Source of the DNA: Hirudo medicinalis
Lineage: Eukaryota > Annelida > Clitellata > Hirudinida > Hirudinidae
Assembly (NCBI GenBank): GCA_011800805.1
Contig: MPNW01000060.1
Coordinates: 37,022 to 101,021 of the forward strand
DNA length: 64,000 nt
Direction: 5' to 3'
The position numbers and the translations under genes are program-made. Numbering within the stretch: the stretch's first letter is position 1; every line of letters starts with the position of its first letter. The notes beneath the pieces are model-generated. The model saw only the letters and a program-made list of their open reading frames with translations, was not told the origin of the DNA and did no database searches. This document shows, in pieces, positions 1 to 14,812 of this stretch.

Positions 1-60
1 ATAATTTCTAAGCTTTTTCGTGTGCCTTTTGTTTGTTGCTCGAATGTTTTTTTTGTTTGT

Positions 61-148
61 TTGTTTACATTTTCCTTGGTCATGTAAGCGGCTGAAAGCC
101 CTTTGACCTCGTGTGAATAAAATAAATAAAAATAAAATAAAAAATAAT
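61..148 (+). repeat. Possible LINE 3' tail in SHMT intron
   Basis: A short G+C-richer stretch is followed by a simple A-rich tail made of aataaa/ataaa units, inside the intron upstream of the first visible SHMT exon. This is the usual look of a non-LTR retrotransposon 3' end. No coding part is visible, so family assignment is open. Confidence 0.3.
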
Positions 149-233
149 GATGACCAATTGTCGATTGTACTAGAGGTTCGATGATGGCGACAGCTTTAAA
201 GAGTATAAACAGATCCGACCTTTAACTTCCCAG

Positions 234-1644
234 GTCGGGGTTGATATTCTTCCGCAAGGGGGTCAAAGAATTGGACAAAAAGACTGGGAAGGAGGTTTTG
301 TATGATTTTGAGACGAAGATCAACAATGCGGTTTTTCCAGGACTCCAGGGCGGACCTCATGATCACCAGGTGGCAGCAGTTGCTGTGGCTCTCAAGCAGG
401 TAGGCAGAGATGCTAGACTCCAGTTTCATTGTCCATTACTTGCATTTTAAACTGACATTCGATTTAAGTTATTGCTCTTGCTATTGTTGTTTTTGATTGC
501 ATCTCTTAATGTTGTCTCAAATCACTCAGGCTATGACTGAGGAATATAAAGCTTACCAAAACCAAGTTGTGAAAAATAGCAAAGCAATGGCCAAGGCATT
601 AGCTGACAAAGGCTATATGATTGTTTCAGGTGAATTGATTGTTTTGATAACCTTTGTTATTATAGAAATATATAACCTTTAAATGCTTTGGCATTGTCAC
701 TCAAAGTTACTTTGATCTCTTTTTTGAACCATTTTTACTCAATGTAATTTTCAGTTTTCACTTTTATGTTTACCAATTTTGTTTATAAGTCAGTAATTAT
801 TTAGTATCATAACAACAACCTCCAATGTTGTGCCACTTTGAAATTGCTGCTTTTGAGTGCAATTTTAACAGCCACAGTTGCAAAATTGGTAAAGTGATGG
901 CAGGCCCAATCAGAGTAAAATTCAATGAATATTTACAGGAGGCACTGACAACCATCTGCTGTTGTGTGACTTGAGACCGCGAGGAATGGACGGTTCGAGA
1001 GTCGAAAGGGTCTGCGAACTTTCCAACATCACCGTCAATAAAAACACCTGCCCCGGAGATAAGAGTGCCCTCAACCCCGGGGGACTGAGACTGGGTAGGC
1101 AGAAGATGTCGACGGAACCGTCTACTTTACATTATTTCGACTTTGTTATGTCCCGAGCCCATTGCTTCACTCCTGCCTTTTTGATCAACTTTTCAATCGG
1201 CATTTTAATCGACAGGTGCAGCAGCTTTGACATCGAGGGAGTTCAAAGAGACTGACTTTGAAAAGGTCGTTGACTTCTTGCACGAGGCCGTCATCGTTGC
1301 ATCCGATGCCAAGTCAAAGACAAGTTAGTAGAGAAGCAGACATTTTGAAATGTTGACTCTGAATGATAACTTCTCATCACGTTAACATTCTTCGTCATCA
1401 TTCAAAATGTTCAAACTAATACATTGAACTACTTCATTTTTGCTCCCAGTTTAGCTTTTAACCATTGTTTTTTCATTAGTTTTGTTGTGTTGTGAAAGCT
1501 TAAAAATTTCTTCTAGAAACATTGAAGGAGTTCAGAGAATTTGTGCTGAACGATACAGAAACGAAAGAGAAACTTGAGAAACTTAAAGGTGAAATTTCAT
1601 CTTTTGCCTCAGGATTTCCCATGCCAGGATTGGAGGAGCGATGA
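234..1644 (+). CDS. SHMT: Serine hydroxymethyltransferase, C-terminal exons (5' end outside window)
   Basis: PLP-dependent enzyme of one-carbon metabolism converting serine and tetrahydrofolate to glycine and 5,10-methylene-THF. Five exons join in phase: 234-399, 530-629, 939-1094, 1216-1323, 1517-1644 (stop TGA 1642-1644), all with GT..AG borders. Family signatures read directly: [39 protein letters not shown] followed by [57 protein letters not shown], and the terminal FPMPGLEER. This covers roughly the last 210 residues; the PLP-binding lysine region lies upstream of the window. Cytosolic versus mitochondrial form cannot be told because the N-terminus is missing. Confidence 0.95.
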
Positions 1645-1885
1645 TGAAGGACACCTAAACATTGAATCATATTAAATGCATAATATAATAATTGTGAATT
1701 TATGCAATCATTTAGAAGCATTTTATGTTTTGTAATTGGTGTTGATAATCTTATCAAAACATTTTTTATTTCAAATGAGGGGTTGACTACCATGAATTAG
1801 TCAATTTTGAAGTGAATTGTCGAGTGAATCTCATCCGAGGTGAGATTGTTGCCTCGACTTTTTGTTTCAATTACGTTTTTGAGGA

Positions 1886-1891
1886 AATAAA
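1886..1891 (+). terminator. Polyadenylation signal AATAAA, SHMT 3' UTR
   Basis: Canonical AATAAA about 240 bases after the SHMT stop codon, on the same strand; the first such hexamer downstream. Cleavage site not demonstrated. Confidence 0.5.
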
Positions 1892-4234
1892 CAGATTCAG
1901 ATTTCACATTCGAAATGTTATATTAATAATATTAATTTCTCAAGTTTGTTGCTCATTCCCTTGCATTGCAATGTGCTGGCATTAACATGAATTGATAATC
2001 CTAATCTAATCTGAATATATTTTCCATGATTTATTAGTTTATTTGACTGATTAACAAGCCATGACGGAGTTGTTGAGATTGATTTAAATCGGTGAAATAA
2101 TTGTTATTGGTTCAAGAATGGTTGATAAGTTTGGCACCCGTTAAATGCATTCACTCGTCAAAGTTATTCGGTTGAGTTGTTAGGTCCGCTCGAGCGGCAT
2201 GTACCTAGTGTGTTATTCATTAACTCGTTATAAAATATTAATTATCAATATTGGAGTTATAATAAATCGACTAGTTCGTCTCGATTCCAGCCGCAAATAA
2301 CTTATTTCGATTAAGTCGTTGAATGGTGGATTGTGGAAATCAGCTCCGTGCGATGTTCACCCTCGACTGCGCTGTCACGCTCCAATGAACACGCACACCT
2401 TCAGTCATTCGACTTGTCAACAATGCCAGTCCGGACTCGGCATATCTCCATAGCAACCCTCTGGAAACAACTGCATTCCAGTAGGAGAAGGTGACTGGAG
2501 AAATTCACGATAATGATGACGATAATTGGCGGGCGATTATATTTGATAGATACGTAGAAGGGATTGTTGGATTGGAACTGGTCACATGCTAACAAGTTCA
2601 CCAGCAAGTAATGAGTTGGTGATATGTTAAGTAATTAACTTTTGAGAAGTTTAAATGCTGATTTACAAAGTATAGTTTGGTTGTATTTGGTGAAATAAGT
2701 CTCGATCGATCGACGTCTTCCTTATCGATAAATTTCGATTGCATTCCTCGACAAGGTTCAAGCCATTCATTCGGTGCATTCACTCAATGCATTCATTCAC
2801 TCCTGTCTTCTAACAGGTGCTCGCATCCAGTTCCATCAGGTGCTTTCAACGCGTTAAAATCCTCTCACCATTTTCATCATCTCTCCGTCAAATCAACAGA
2901 CCGGAGTTTTATTTGAATAGTTGCTAAGCAACACATTGTCACTGACGTTGTCGTCTGCATTAACCGAGCCTGATTGTTATGGAAGAGTGTATTTCACATG
3001 GAAGAAGTTATGGCTTCTAGGTGGATGATGTTATTATTAACTCACTGAATATTAATAAAAATACTTATCACTTAAGAATATTCATGAATTCAACGGAAAC
3101 AAAGAGCAAGCCGGATGTCACCAGATAGACGTTATCACTTACCTGTTCAATTTCTTCTGCCATCATCGTCATATCACTCTTCAATAACCGTTGAAATATG
3201 TTGAATTTATGAGCATTGTATGATTGTTATTAAAGGTAAAATAAGTTTAAAAGGTGAATGCATTCAATGGGCGCCAAAACTTATTAATATTAATAAAATG
3301 CAATAATAATTATTAATTGTTTAATTAATAAATATAATATAGCGAAGCAGGAGGACTCCTATCATCTTAGAGCTGCTGAAATAGCTAATGCTTGCACTGA
3401 TAACCCAATCCTGGCTACCTTCGTTCTTCAACGTTGTTAATAAAATTAAAATTAATTAATTGGAAGTAATAATAATAATAGCGATGATAACAACAACAAT
3501 AATAATAGTAGCAATAATAATAACAATAATAATAAATATGTATCATTAAAATAATATCAACTGATGAATACGACGACATGAGTTAGACTTTGCAACTGAT
3601 GTCGTTAATAAGCCAATTAATGGTATTGCTAACAATAATATTGTTATTGTTGTTGTTATTTTTATTGTTACGCCTTTATAAAGGTTCAGGATACGCTTCC
3701 TGTCGTTGTCATCGGAGTTGATGCATTGTTCGACGCGGTCTGAAGAATATTACTTATAATTATTTCATAATTTATAATGACAACAATTATAGTTTTATTT
3801 TGAATTAAATTGTTACCCTGTAGCATTTAAATGATTGACTACAGCTCCTCACCTGTCTAATATTACGTAAGCTGTGTATTACCTTGCGGCGAATTACATT
3901 AACAAACTACACACTTGAGGTTAGCAAAATGAAGTTAATCAATCGTTATTAAATTGCAATTAAAACTGAAACTAAACAAAAACAAAAGGTAGAAATTGAT
4001 TATCGTGTAATTATTTTAAAATCCACAATCGAATGTTACTGCTGTTTTAGGATAACAACGACGTCTACAACTGCATTAGTAACTGGAATATTGTTGTGGT
4101 TGTTGTGTATTCCCAGTCGGAAATGCTGGTCTAAAAGTTTAAGCAGGATACTTTGAAGCATTGTATTTTAAAGCTTCAACAACACTCAACCAGCAGTTGT
4201 CATTATTGTTACTACTATCATTATCACTCCCGCC
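1892..4234. other. Intergenic, AT-rich, no gene seen
   Basis: Between SHMT and the CASZ1-like gene. It contains short AT-rich and TAA/CAA-type simple runs (about 3460-3540) but no reading frame with convincing coding character. The 5' UTR and promoter of the zinc-finger gene should lie in its last part. Confidence 0.5.
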
Positions 4235-7200
4235 ATGGAAGATATTGAAGATCAGCCTTTAGATCTAACAAGCAGAAAGAACATCAAATGTTATGGTAAT
4301 GATGATGATGACGGCAAAGGAGACAGAGATAATCTGTGCTGCCAAGTAAAAGATTGCTGCCATGACGACACGGAAAACTCCGGTGGCAACATCCAGAGGA
4401 CCATCATTGCATCATCAGCATCATCATCGTCATCATCATCAATATCATCATCATCATCCCCAACATTATCGTTTTCATTATCTGCACAAACATTATCAGC
4501 CTCTGCCAATACATCCACCGACAAAATTTTGGATAACACTTCCAAACTGCCAGCTGAGTCGCCAGGCAGCAAATATTCGAATTTCAAAACCATCGGAACG
4601 GAAACGTGCAGGCAGGAAGTGACGTCAGGATCAGGGATGTGCAAGACGTCAGAAGAAAATAATTTGGTCGAATCGCTCTCTGCCATTGCAAAGAGTTTAT
4701 TGGAGATTTTTGAAGTAAATATGGCAAATTAAATTATCTTAAATGTGTTGTCGTCATGTTGTTGCAATGAAACAATAGAACTTGCATCAGAGTGTTAGTG
4801 GCAGTAGTTGCATCGATTGATATGGTAACAGTGACAATGTCTCTCCCCTCTCTCACTCACAATCTCTCCTCCTCTTCCTTAGCTCAACTGAGTCGGCGAC
4901 GTCTGTTTATTCGGTTGCCATAGAGACGGTTGGCAAGAAAAACTTTGGTTGCTTCGGGATGGATCGAATGAATATTGACAGTACATACTCCACACGATGG
5001 AGCATACATCTGCACCAACTCATTACGCTCGATGATGATGATGATGACAAAAAATGTGATAGTGATAGTTGTCGACTAAATTTTATTCCATGACAACTTT
5101 TATTCTTTCTTCTCAAGATTTCAGATTGTTGAGCAAAATATCATTGATTTTAATTATTTAATTCCTAAAAGTTAGAAATTGTTAGGTTTGAAATTACACT
5201 CGCAATTGGGTTCAAGCGGTGCTTGTATTGTTAATACAATCTTATGACATCATTATCATGCCACCGTTTCAATTTCTGCATCATAATTATCACTATCGTC
5301 GTTGTCATCATCATCATCATCATCACGAGTGTCCGTGAAATTAGTAACAAATTATAAACGCTCTTTTTCGCTTTCAGAGAATAAGCGGAAATGGAGAAGC
5401 ATCAGTCGTTAATGACGTCATTGGAGTTGATGGCAATCAAGCGATTCAACCGATGACGTCAGAGAATATTATTAGTAATAATTCCAGTGATTTCAAGAGG
5501 TTCTATTGGCGTTTTTATTTTTGCACGCGTCTTGATTAATTTCTCATTTACTTTGATTTTACATTGAGATATTTTTTGGGTTAAATTTTGAAATTCATAA
5601 TTTCTAATGTTTTTGATTTAGCGTAACATGACATTTACAGGTACAAAGCAACTGAGGAATGCGGAATGGAATACTGTTCTTATGTTGGCCAGAGAACAAC
5701 ACACTTTCATTGTGAGCAGAACAATTGCTGTTTCACCTTCAAAAACAAATCGGATATTGGTGAGAACATCAGTTAAATAAATTAACTTATGAATACAATC
5801 AGTTCCTGAATGTTTAGACTGCATTAACATGGTTCAAAATCAAACAATTTCGAGTCAATCTTATTTGTAATCATTTCAAGTCTCTGGAAACAAAATAAGA
5901 ATCCATCCACAGCCACTAGCACGTAAATATTGATAAATATTGAACATCTCGAATGCAGACAAACACAAGGCACATCACCAGCGTAACAAGGTGCTTCAAA
6001 AGGAAGGATTCAAAAAATTTTTAAAGCATGAATCATGTTCATATGAGTCTTGTCCCTACAACCTCATTCACAATCACATCCACTGCCTCAGAAAAGGTTT
6101 CACTTAAAATTATAATATTATAATTATTTTAAATTATTATTAAGATTAAAATTAAGATTTGAAATGCAAAAAACTTCATAGATCCCATAAATGTTAGAAA
6201 AAAAATTTAAATTATTTTAATTTAATCGCCAGAGTAATTTAATAAAATTTGTATTCGCCAGGGTGCAGCAGTGTTTTCCATTCCACCAATCAGTTACTGT
6301 CGCATAAGAAAAAACACGATCGCACAATGGATGTTCATTTCATTCCACAACAAAACAATGCAACAACATTTCCACAACAAAACAATGCAACAAAATTTCC
6401 ACAACAAAACAATGTAACAACATTTCCACAACAAAACAATACAACAAAATTTCCACAACAAGACAATGCAACAACATTTCAACAACTCCAACAAAACTTC
6501 CTCGATTTAACATCGTTCGCACACTTGAGTGAACAAATCGCTTCAACAATTGAGAATCAGGAAGTGCAACAAGCAACTCAAAATTCAGAAGACTCTATCA
6601 TATCGGCACAACATTTGATTGACATCAATCCAAATCCGTCTCAATTTATATCTGAAACCGACAATAAAAAACGCAAGTTCTCAATTCTGAATTCCAGTGA
6701 AGAACTTCAAACGTCTGGTTGTTCAGACGACAACGTATCGGACAATGCAACAGAAGTTTCAACAACATCCTTAACGTCCACCCAGGTTCAAAACGCGGCA
6801 GAACTACTGTTCTCGACAATTCCGGGAATTTCCGAAAACAAAGAATTTTGCGATAGTGCTAAAATTGGAAGCGGTGTATACGGTGAAATTAGTGAAGAAA
6901 ATTTAAAAAGATTAAAGCTGTCGCCACAGGAGTTTGAGTTCGATATTAAAAATGTCGATATAATCGCTGAGACTACTAAAGACCAAAGGAACTTCCAGCA
7001 ATTAAATGAAGAACTTGATCTTTCACAACATTTGCTCAAGTTTTGTGGCATCCAATTTCCAAAGAGCATCCATGAGCTGCCAACAAATTTGTCAAAACCT
7101 CACGAAACTCCCTCGAGATCAACGAAGCTACTCAGCATCAACGAGCATGGTAATTACTTCATAAGAAACCTTCAGAGCAGATCAACTGACCTCGTAAATT

Positions 7201-9625
7201 CAGCCACAAAAAATGATCCTCAGTCAACCTCGAACCCTATGAAACCTCCATCTGGCATCAAAAAAATTTATCTCAAACCCAAGAATTCAAATTCAGAGGC
7301 TTACGTCTTCACCATGAAGCCGCAAAATAAAGTTTTCTTCTTGAAGGACTCCAGAATTAAGACAAGCGAGGGAGGCTCACAACAGCGGCAACAACAAAGT
7401 CTGCTGTCAACAATAGTTGAAAACAAGGACAACTTTAACAATAACAAGATGCTTGAGGAGTTCCTGAAGCAGAAGAGAAAGGAACAGAAGAGAGTTAAAG
7501 ATGAAACTTGGAAAAAATTCCTAACCAGGTGTTGTGCAATTTGTTCATGGTTGATTAAGCATGAAATACATCTGTAAACAATCATAATTATCATTCGACC
7601 ATTACTATTAATCATTACTATCACCTAACGTCATCATCATCAATTGTCATCGTAAATGTCAACGTCAACGTCGTCACCACCATTAACGCCACAGATATAC
7701 TGCCAACGATCCATGCACACCAAGGTGTCAATACCTGTACAAGGATCATTATCATTGCAAGGTGACCAACTGTGGCTTCTTGTTCAGGTCGAAGGACGGG
7801 GTGAGAGGTCATGCCAAGTGAGTGATAATTGGGAACAAACAATTGACATTTTCAGAAATTCAAGACGTGATGTTGATGATAGTGATGATGAAATATAAGA
7901 ATGAGTATGAACAACAAGTATATATAAAGTTAAAGTATAATCTATTTTAATGAATTAAATTTACATTTACATTCACATTTATTTATCCCATATTTAAGTG
8001 CTCAAATTATCCCCAAGGGATGTGCAGGCACTACAACAGACAGCCGACAATTCAGTTCTTCCATTGAGCGAGGCGGAGTAAAAAAATATTGCCAAGAAAA
8101 AGGAGATAAAAAACAAAATTAAATTCAGGACGATCGACTGAACAAATAGGTTTTAAGTAGAGGTTTAAAAAGTTCTATTGTCGGTTCCAGACGGACTTCG
8201 GTGGGAAGAGAATTTCATATCCTGGGTCCGCAGACACGGAACGACCGGTCTCCCTGCCTGACTGTCCGGGACCTACGAATGACAAGAGTCCTGTTGATGG
8301 AGGACCGGAGGGATGCCCTACCGGGGATAGCAGATGTGCTTGTCAAAAGTTCGTTGAGATTTTGAGGAGCGCTACCTGTACCTGGCGGCTTTGTAGAATA
8401 GAAGCAAGATTTTGAAGGTGACTCTATCCAGAATTCTTAGCCAGTGCATATTTGTGAGGAGAGGAGTGATGTGGTCTAGAAGACCTTCCACCGTAAATGA
8501 GCATCGACGCTGTGTTCATGACTGCTTGAAGGGTGTTGAGATTCCGGCACCTGGCATTGACCAGAATCGAATTGCAGTAATCGAGCTTAGAGAGGATGAG
8601 CTGAACTATGAGGGATATGAAAATTTGATGTGCACACAAAGCACGAAGCTTGGCATAACGGCTTGCGGTAACCCGACCAACGTGAGGACTCATCGTCAGG
8701 GATGTATCCAGATACACTCCCAGGCTTCTGACTGTCTGGGAAAGACTGATGGTAACACCTGTCAATTGAGGTTTTAGGGAGCCAATGCGGCTGCATCCAA
8801 CTGCAGAACCAAACCATATTGAATGTGTTTTGTCAGGGTTGAGCCGTGGATGATGTCCACGAGACACTCGATTAAATAATTAGAAGCATGTTTCGGTAGT
8901 GAAAGACCACCGCCAAGGCGCGCTCTTGATTCTGAGCTCTACATAAATGGATGGGTGAATGTACTGCCTTCACATCCTATTCGGATACTTAAGGCACTAA
9001 AAAGGATAGACTTAAAGATCGAAAACAGACACAAAACGTTGAATGACAATCATCATCATCATTGTCGTCGTCACCATCATCATAATCGGTACAATTTAAT
9101 TCTTTATCATTATTACAATCGCAGACTCCACGAGCAGCAGAATAAAATCACGGACCTCCATTTCAGCAAACATTCAGCACAGGAGGACTGCCAACGTCAC
9201 TGTCGACACAAGTTCTTCATGGGGCACTTCCACTGCCTCTGGGTTGATTTCACGATTATGTCATTTTCTATCGTTTTAACAATAATTATTTTAATTATCG
9301 CATTCTTAATAAAGCCATATTTTGTCTTATTGGAGTAATAGCCTTGTAATCCTATCACAACATAGAATTAATAATTATGTTAATAACGAGTTTGTCAGTG
9401 ATGTCTTAATTATTATTAGTGAGGGATGTTGTGGTTATCCAACTGTTAATATTTCAATTGTTAATATTTAAATTGTTAATATTTCAGGATGAATGCGGTG
9501 AAGCGATTGTTCCTGGCAACTCGAGCTTCCAGTTGATGGGGCATTACAAGATGCACAAGAACAACAACAATATTAATAGCAAAACCACCACCACCAACAA
9601 CAATAATATTAATATTCCTATTTAA
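4235..9625 (+). CDS. CASZ1: CASZ1/castor-like zinc-finger transcription factor
   Basis: Eight exons join in phase: 4235-4714, 5378-5499, 5641-5759, 5959-6096, 6262-7528, 7695-7817, 9125-9242, 9488-9625 (stop TAA), about 834 residues. The start has a good context (cgccATGg). Residues ~8-13 read PLDLTS, a CtBP-binding type motif. Four castor-type C2H2 units with the characteristic THFHC / NHIHC / DHYHC / GHFHC cores are each split across an intron: exons 3/4, 4/5, 6/7 and 7/8. Examples: YCSYVGQRTTHFHC then C..C..F; CSYESCPYNLIHNHIHC then HKKKH; PCTPRCQYLYKDHYHC; CRHKFFMGHFHCLWDECGE then HYKMH. The long exon 5 is low complexity, with PQQNNAT repeats. Castor factors control neural and cardiovascular cell fate in other animals; the nuclear DNA-binding role here is inferred. 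A CR1/L2 LINE fragment sits in the intron between exons 6 and 7. An additional 5' exon is possible. Confidence 0.85.
6346..6480 (+). repeat. 27-bp coding repeat (PQQNNATTF-like), exon 5 of CASZ1-like gene
   Basis: About five head-to-tail copies of a 27-bp unit, ccacaacaaaacaatgcaac plus acattt, encode PQQNNAT(T/K)F repeats in frame immediately after the second zinc finger. Copies differ by single bases, so it is a coding minisatellite. Confidence 0.8.
7965..8900 (-). mobile_element. CR1/L2-type non-LTR retrotransposon, 3' fragment
   Basis: On the minus strand a 147-residue open frame (8424-8867) carries the C-terminal reverse-transcriptase pattern of CR1/L2 LINEs: LNPDKTHSIWFGS, VRSLGVYLDTSLTMSPHVGR, and LSKLDYCNSILVNA followed by LNTLQAVMNTASMLIYGG. 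The expected downstream part (8160-8420) is out of frame or decayed. The 3' end carries a conserved hairpin (7997-8033 on +) and a simple tail around 7965-7985. The element is 5'-truncated and lies antisense in the intron between exons 6 and 7 of the CASZ1-like gene. Confidence 0.8.
8963..8998. repeat. LINE-type 3' hairpin copy
   Basis: ctgccttcacatcc...ggatacttaaggcact folds into a stem (tgcctt/aaggca, atcc/ggat). The same hairpin recurs at 7997-8033, 13332-13367, 16789-16820 and 46139-46175. Confidence 0.5.
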
Positions 9626-9759
9626 TATTTAATATAATTATCAATAATTACAATAATGTTTCATATAGCTGAGTTCATATCATGTTCTGAAAGTTTTATT
9701 TTAGTTAGTCAATTTAGTTTTTAAGACTGATAATTAATAATTAATAAATTATATATTTA

Positions 9760-11060
<1,301 letters not shown>

Positions 11061-11339
11061 ATATTAACTCATTACATGAAGAACAATCAACGAAGGAAAA
11101 ATGACTCAAATAAGTGAAGAAATCGGCCATTTTAATATGAATATTACAGCTAATTACAATTATAATATTTCTATTACTGCAGCTAGTAGCTTGTTATATT
11201 TATTTTATAAAAATCGTGGCTTTCTTGGAAAGTTGAGCAATAACAACAGTTCAACTGAACACTTCAATTCAATGTTCTGTTACTTAAACGCCTCATAGTA
11301 TACCGCTATCTTGATGTTCAACTGTAAATTGAGTCCTCA

Positions 11340-11830
11340 TATTATTATGCAAAGGTCTACAGATAAGTTAAACCTGATCGAGTGGTGCAGAATGCATTCA
11401 GACCCGCGAAGTCCTGCAGCCTCGCCCTCATAAGAGGCAAAATTCGCGAAAACGTACTCTTCTTACGAAGGAACTTAGGAAGGGTCTTCGACGAAAACTT
11501 GAAAACTTGTCTGACAAAAATCAAAAGAATCACGAGTAGCAGTCGTCAAAAGACAATGCCAAGAAAGGAGGAATGCAATCGCCCGAGCCCCAGGAAAATT
11601 CAAGGTGTAGTTATCGCAGTTCGTGCTGCTTCCAAGACTTCCGTGGCTTCTCATCATCTATGAAATAGGCCTTCCCTTTGTGGAGAAAAGCATCAGTCGT
11701 AAAGTCAGGTCATGGTTGGGAATTCCGCCGGGGCTGTCCTTGGTGGCTCTTTACAGCAAGAGCGCACAGCCGCGTTTGTCGCTAAGATCCAATGTCCATT
11801 GTCGAGGAATACGAGGATGTTAAACTGTAT
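11340..11830 (+). mobile_element. Reverse-transcriptase-like remnant, decayed
   Basis: Frames here include VRSWLGIPPGLSLVALYSKS followed by a LRS segment (about 11695-11795). It matches the WLG.P..LS..ALY.KS..L.L pattern seen in reverse-transcriptase polyproteins of animal retroelements. The surrounding frames (11382-11663, 11712-12062) are shifted relative to one another, so this is a broken copy. The clade cannot be stated. Confidence 0.35.
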
Positions 11831-12062
11831 ATTGAATCCTGAAATTGTCGGTGGTTTTTTTGCTCGAATCGCAAATGATCTTAAATTTATAACTTCCCAA
11901 GTCGCAGGTTGTAATGTAATTGATGGGATTCACATTTCACTCAAATTTCCGTCTTTAAGCATCAAATGGTGTCACCCTTGTTCGATGAATTCGTGGTGTC
12001 ACACCCTCCTGCCGACCTCTGCCACGGACCTCCTCAGCAACCTCCCGCACCAGGCAACGTAA

Positions 12063-12880
12063 AACCAGATAGTAAATTTATGTTCTAAACTTACAAAGGA
12101 CATTCGAAAGGAACAATGGAATTTGAGGTAAAAATATTTATTTTATAATACCTCAAACAATTAAGCCAATATCACCTTCAACTGAAATGCTTTCTTAGCA
12201 TTTCCTGTTGAGAACCAACTTCATTAACGTCATTCAACTGCACATTCAAGCGCTCCACTGGACAATTGGACATGCTTTATTTTTCAATTTTATTCCATGC
12301 CACGTTTCCAACAAATTTATTTTCATTTATCAATTTAGTATTAATCACATCGCACGACATTTGGAGTAGCATTTTTATGATTTATACACAAAATAGTTTA
12401 TTCACTAATTTCCAAATAGCATAACATAACGATTATTTGTATGCAATTACCACTCCTTAATTCCTATATCCACATTTATTTAGATCCACATTATATTTGT
12501 TTATTGTGTCCACATACTTGCGTGAACTTAATTTTGTATTAAAGTTTCTTGAAGATTACTTAAAGGGAGCACGTGTTAAGCTTCCAACGACTTTGCAAGC
12601 TTTTCTTGCAGTTTATTTTTGAACAAAATTATCTTCTATTGTCCGAGTGGAGAAACATCTTTGACCAATAAAGACTAGACTCGAAGTCACGTGTTTGAAC
12701 TTATGTAAGGAGCCTATCGTGAGTTCTTAGACGTCCTAAGCGTCTGCTTGCTTCGACTATGTGATAAATATTAATTTGCTGTAATTATAATTACATATAA
12801 TAATATTAATAATATAATTATCATCGATTCGTTAAAAACATGATTGTAATAGATGTACAATTTACGATTATCTCCATCGA
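12063..12880. other. No gene seen
   Basis: AT-rich stretch without a convincing reading frame or recognised repeat. Confidence 0.4.
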
Positions 12881-13331
12881 TCATCTATACCTCCTGGATT
12901 AAAGCTTTAAATAATGCTTTCCGGGTCTTATAAAGTAAAGCAAGGCATTTTATAAGTGTTTTATTAGTTAACAACATATCCCAGTATATTTTTGCAATAT
13001 GTTCCACAAGTCTTCTAATGGCGAATAAATCATCTTCTTTAATGAAATTATTTTTAAGAACAAAGGTAGGAATCACTGATTCTCCATGCAAGACAAAAAT
13101 CTAAGAATGAAGCAGAAAATGATCAAAAAGTCCCAAAGTGGTTTGAGTTTATAAGTTTGAGATGCTTGTAGCAAAAAGATCAAATAATATACAATAACAT
13201 TGACGTGCAGGTTAGCAGAATGGATTGCGTTCCTGCGTGTGGTATTAGTTACAGTCGTAATGTAACGTGTTAGCAACCCATCCTGCATCGCCAGGGAGCG
13301 CCCCTAGCCTGTGTAGTAGATGGATTAAAAC

Positions 13332-13367
13332 GTGCCCTCACAACCTATTCTGATGCTTAAGGTGCTC
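13332..13367. repeat. LINE-type 3' hairpin copy
   Basis: gtgccctcacaacctattct...gcttaaggtgct is a diverged copy of the 3' hairpin described at 8963-8998. It follows a short gggagcgcccctagcc stretch similar to one at about 46200. Confidence 0.4.
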
Positions 13368-14584
13368 AAAAGATCAGATAAATACAGCAATATACTTGCA
13401 CGAATGTCTAACCTGCTCATTCAATGGATTTACTTTCACCACTTCGTCATAAGTTGTCCAATTTTTCGAACTTCTTACAATATCGTGCCGTGACTGCCCC
13501 GAAGTTTTTCCAATTTTTGCATTTCATAATTTCTATCAAGTTATGCCTTTAGGAAATCCGCACATTTAAAATAAGTTCGAAGAGAAAAATAAATAAAATA
13601 CTCACTCCAAGTATGGATAGAGTGATATATCGCTAATATATAAATTCTGTAAATTCGACGTCTTGGACAGCAGTAGAGTCAAATTAGATTGAAAGTATTC
13701 GCTAACGTGCCATAGAGGATGTCTTATGTCCAAAGTTCTGGAAAGATGATCACGTGTTAATTACGTCAGCAATAAATTGTAATTGATCATTTAAGATGTT
13801 CCTCAACTGGTTCCTTGAACCCACAATTTCAAGGAAGTAATCACCACAATCTGCACATACATCTGTAGTTGAGGAAAACACAAAACTTTCACTTTTCAGT
13901 TTTGTAAGACTTTTTAAGGACTTAAATGATGAATCAGTAAGTTCGCTCTCTAATACCAATTCTTTCAAAGTTTAGAAAATCTTGAAAAATCGATATTTAA
14001 GGGAGGTCCATCCGTATAATTTGCTTTTATGTGCAATTTCTTAAGATTAGAAAATGGAGCGTTTAAAAGGTCATCTGGAGAAGTTCTAAAATTCCAAAGT
14101 TTAATAGATAATACATCATATTTATTACATCCAAAATAAAAATAATTAATACAAAATACAATTAAATGTAAAATATTCCAATAACTATAAATATTCTTTT
14201 AAAAATATCTAACTGACTCTAACTATCTAAATATCTATATATGACTCTAACGTTTCAAAGTATTGAAGTTCCAAACGTTCGATTGTGGACGTCATTTTAC
14301 AAATAATCCTTATGCCTTCTTCGGTCAGAAATTTTGCATAAAGGGTTAGAAGTTTGATACGGTGTGTTACTTGGTTCATCAGACCAAAGATGTTTTCATA
14401 CCATTCGTGGTGCTTATGGTTTTCCAGTCGAGGAGGTCCCTGTAAGGTAGCACATATTTCATATAACTTGGATGGACGTACCACCTTAATTCTTTGCTTT
14501 TGTGAATAATTCTTTCAAATAAACCAGGTGGAAGTAACTTTTTCCTTGAGGTTGTAACCTCTGCAAAAACACAATGCCACATTN

Positions 14585-14812
14585 ATCACTAAAATGACTG
14601 TAATTTAATTAAATATCACTAAAATAAGTGTAATTTAATTAAATATCACTAAAATAAGTGTAATTTAATTAAATATCACTAAAATAAGTGTAATTTAATT
14701 AAATATCACTAAAATAACTGTAATTTAATTAAATATCACTAAAATAAGTTTAATTTCATGAAATAATACTAAAATAACTGTAATTTAATGAAATGTCACT
14801 AAAATCTTATTT
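14585..14812. repeat. 30-bp minisatellite, about 7.5 copies
   Basis: The unit atcactaaaataagtgtaat plus ttaattaaat is repeated head to tail with few changes; the last two copies are the most diverged. An N at 14584 marks an ambiguous base at its edge. It abuts the decayed leucine-rich block. Confidence 0.9.
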
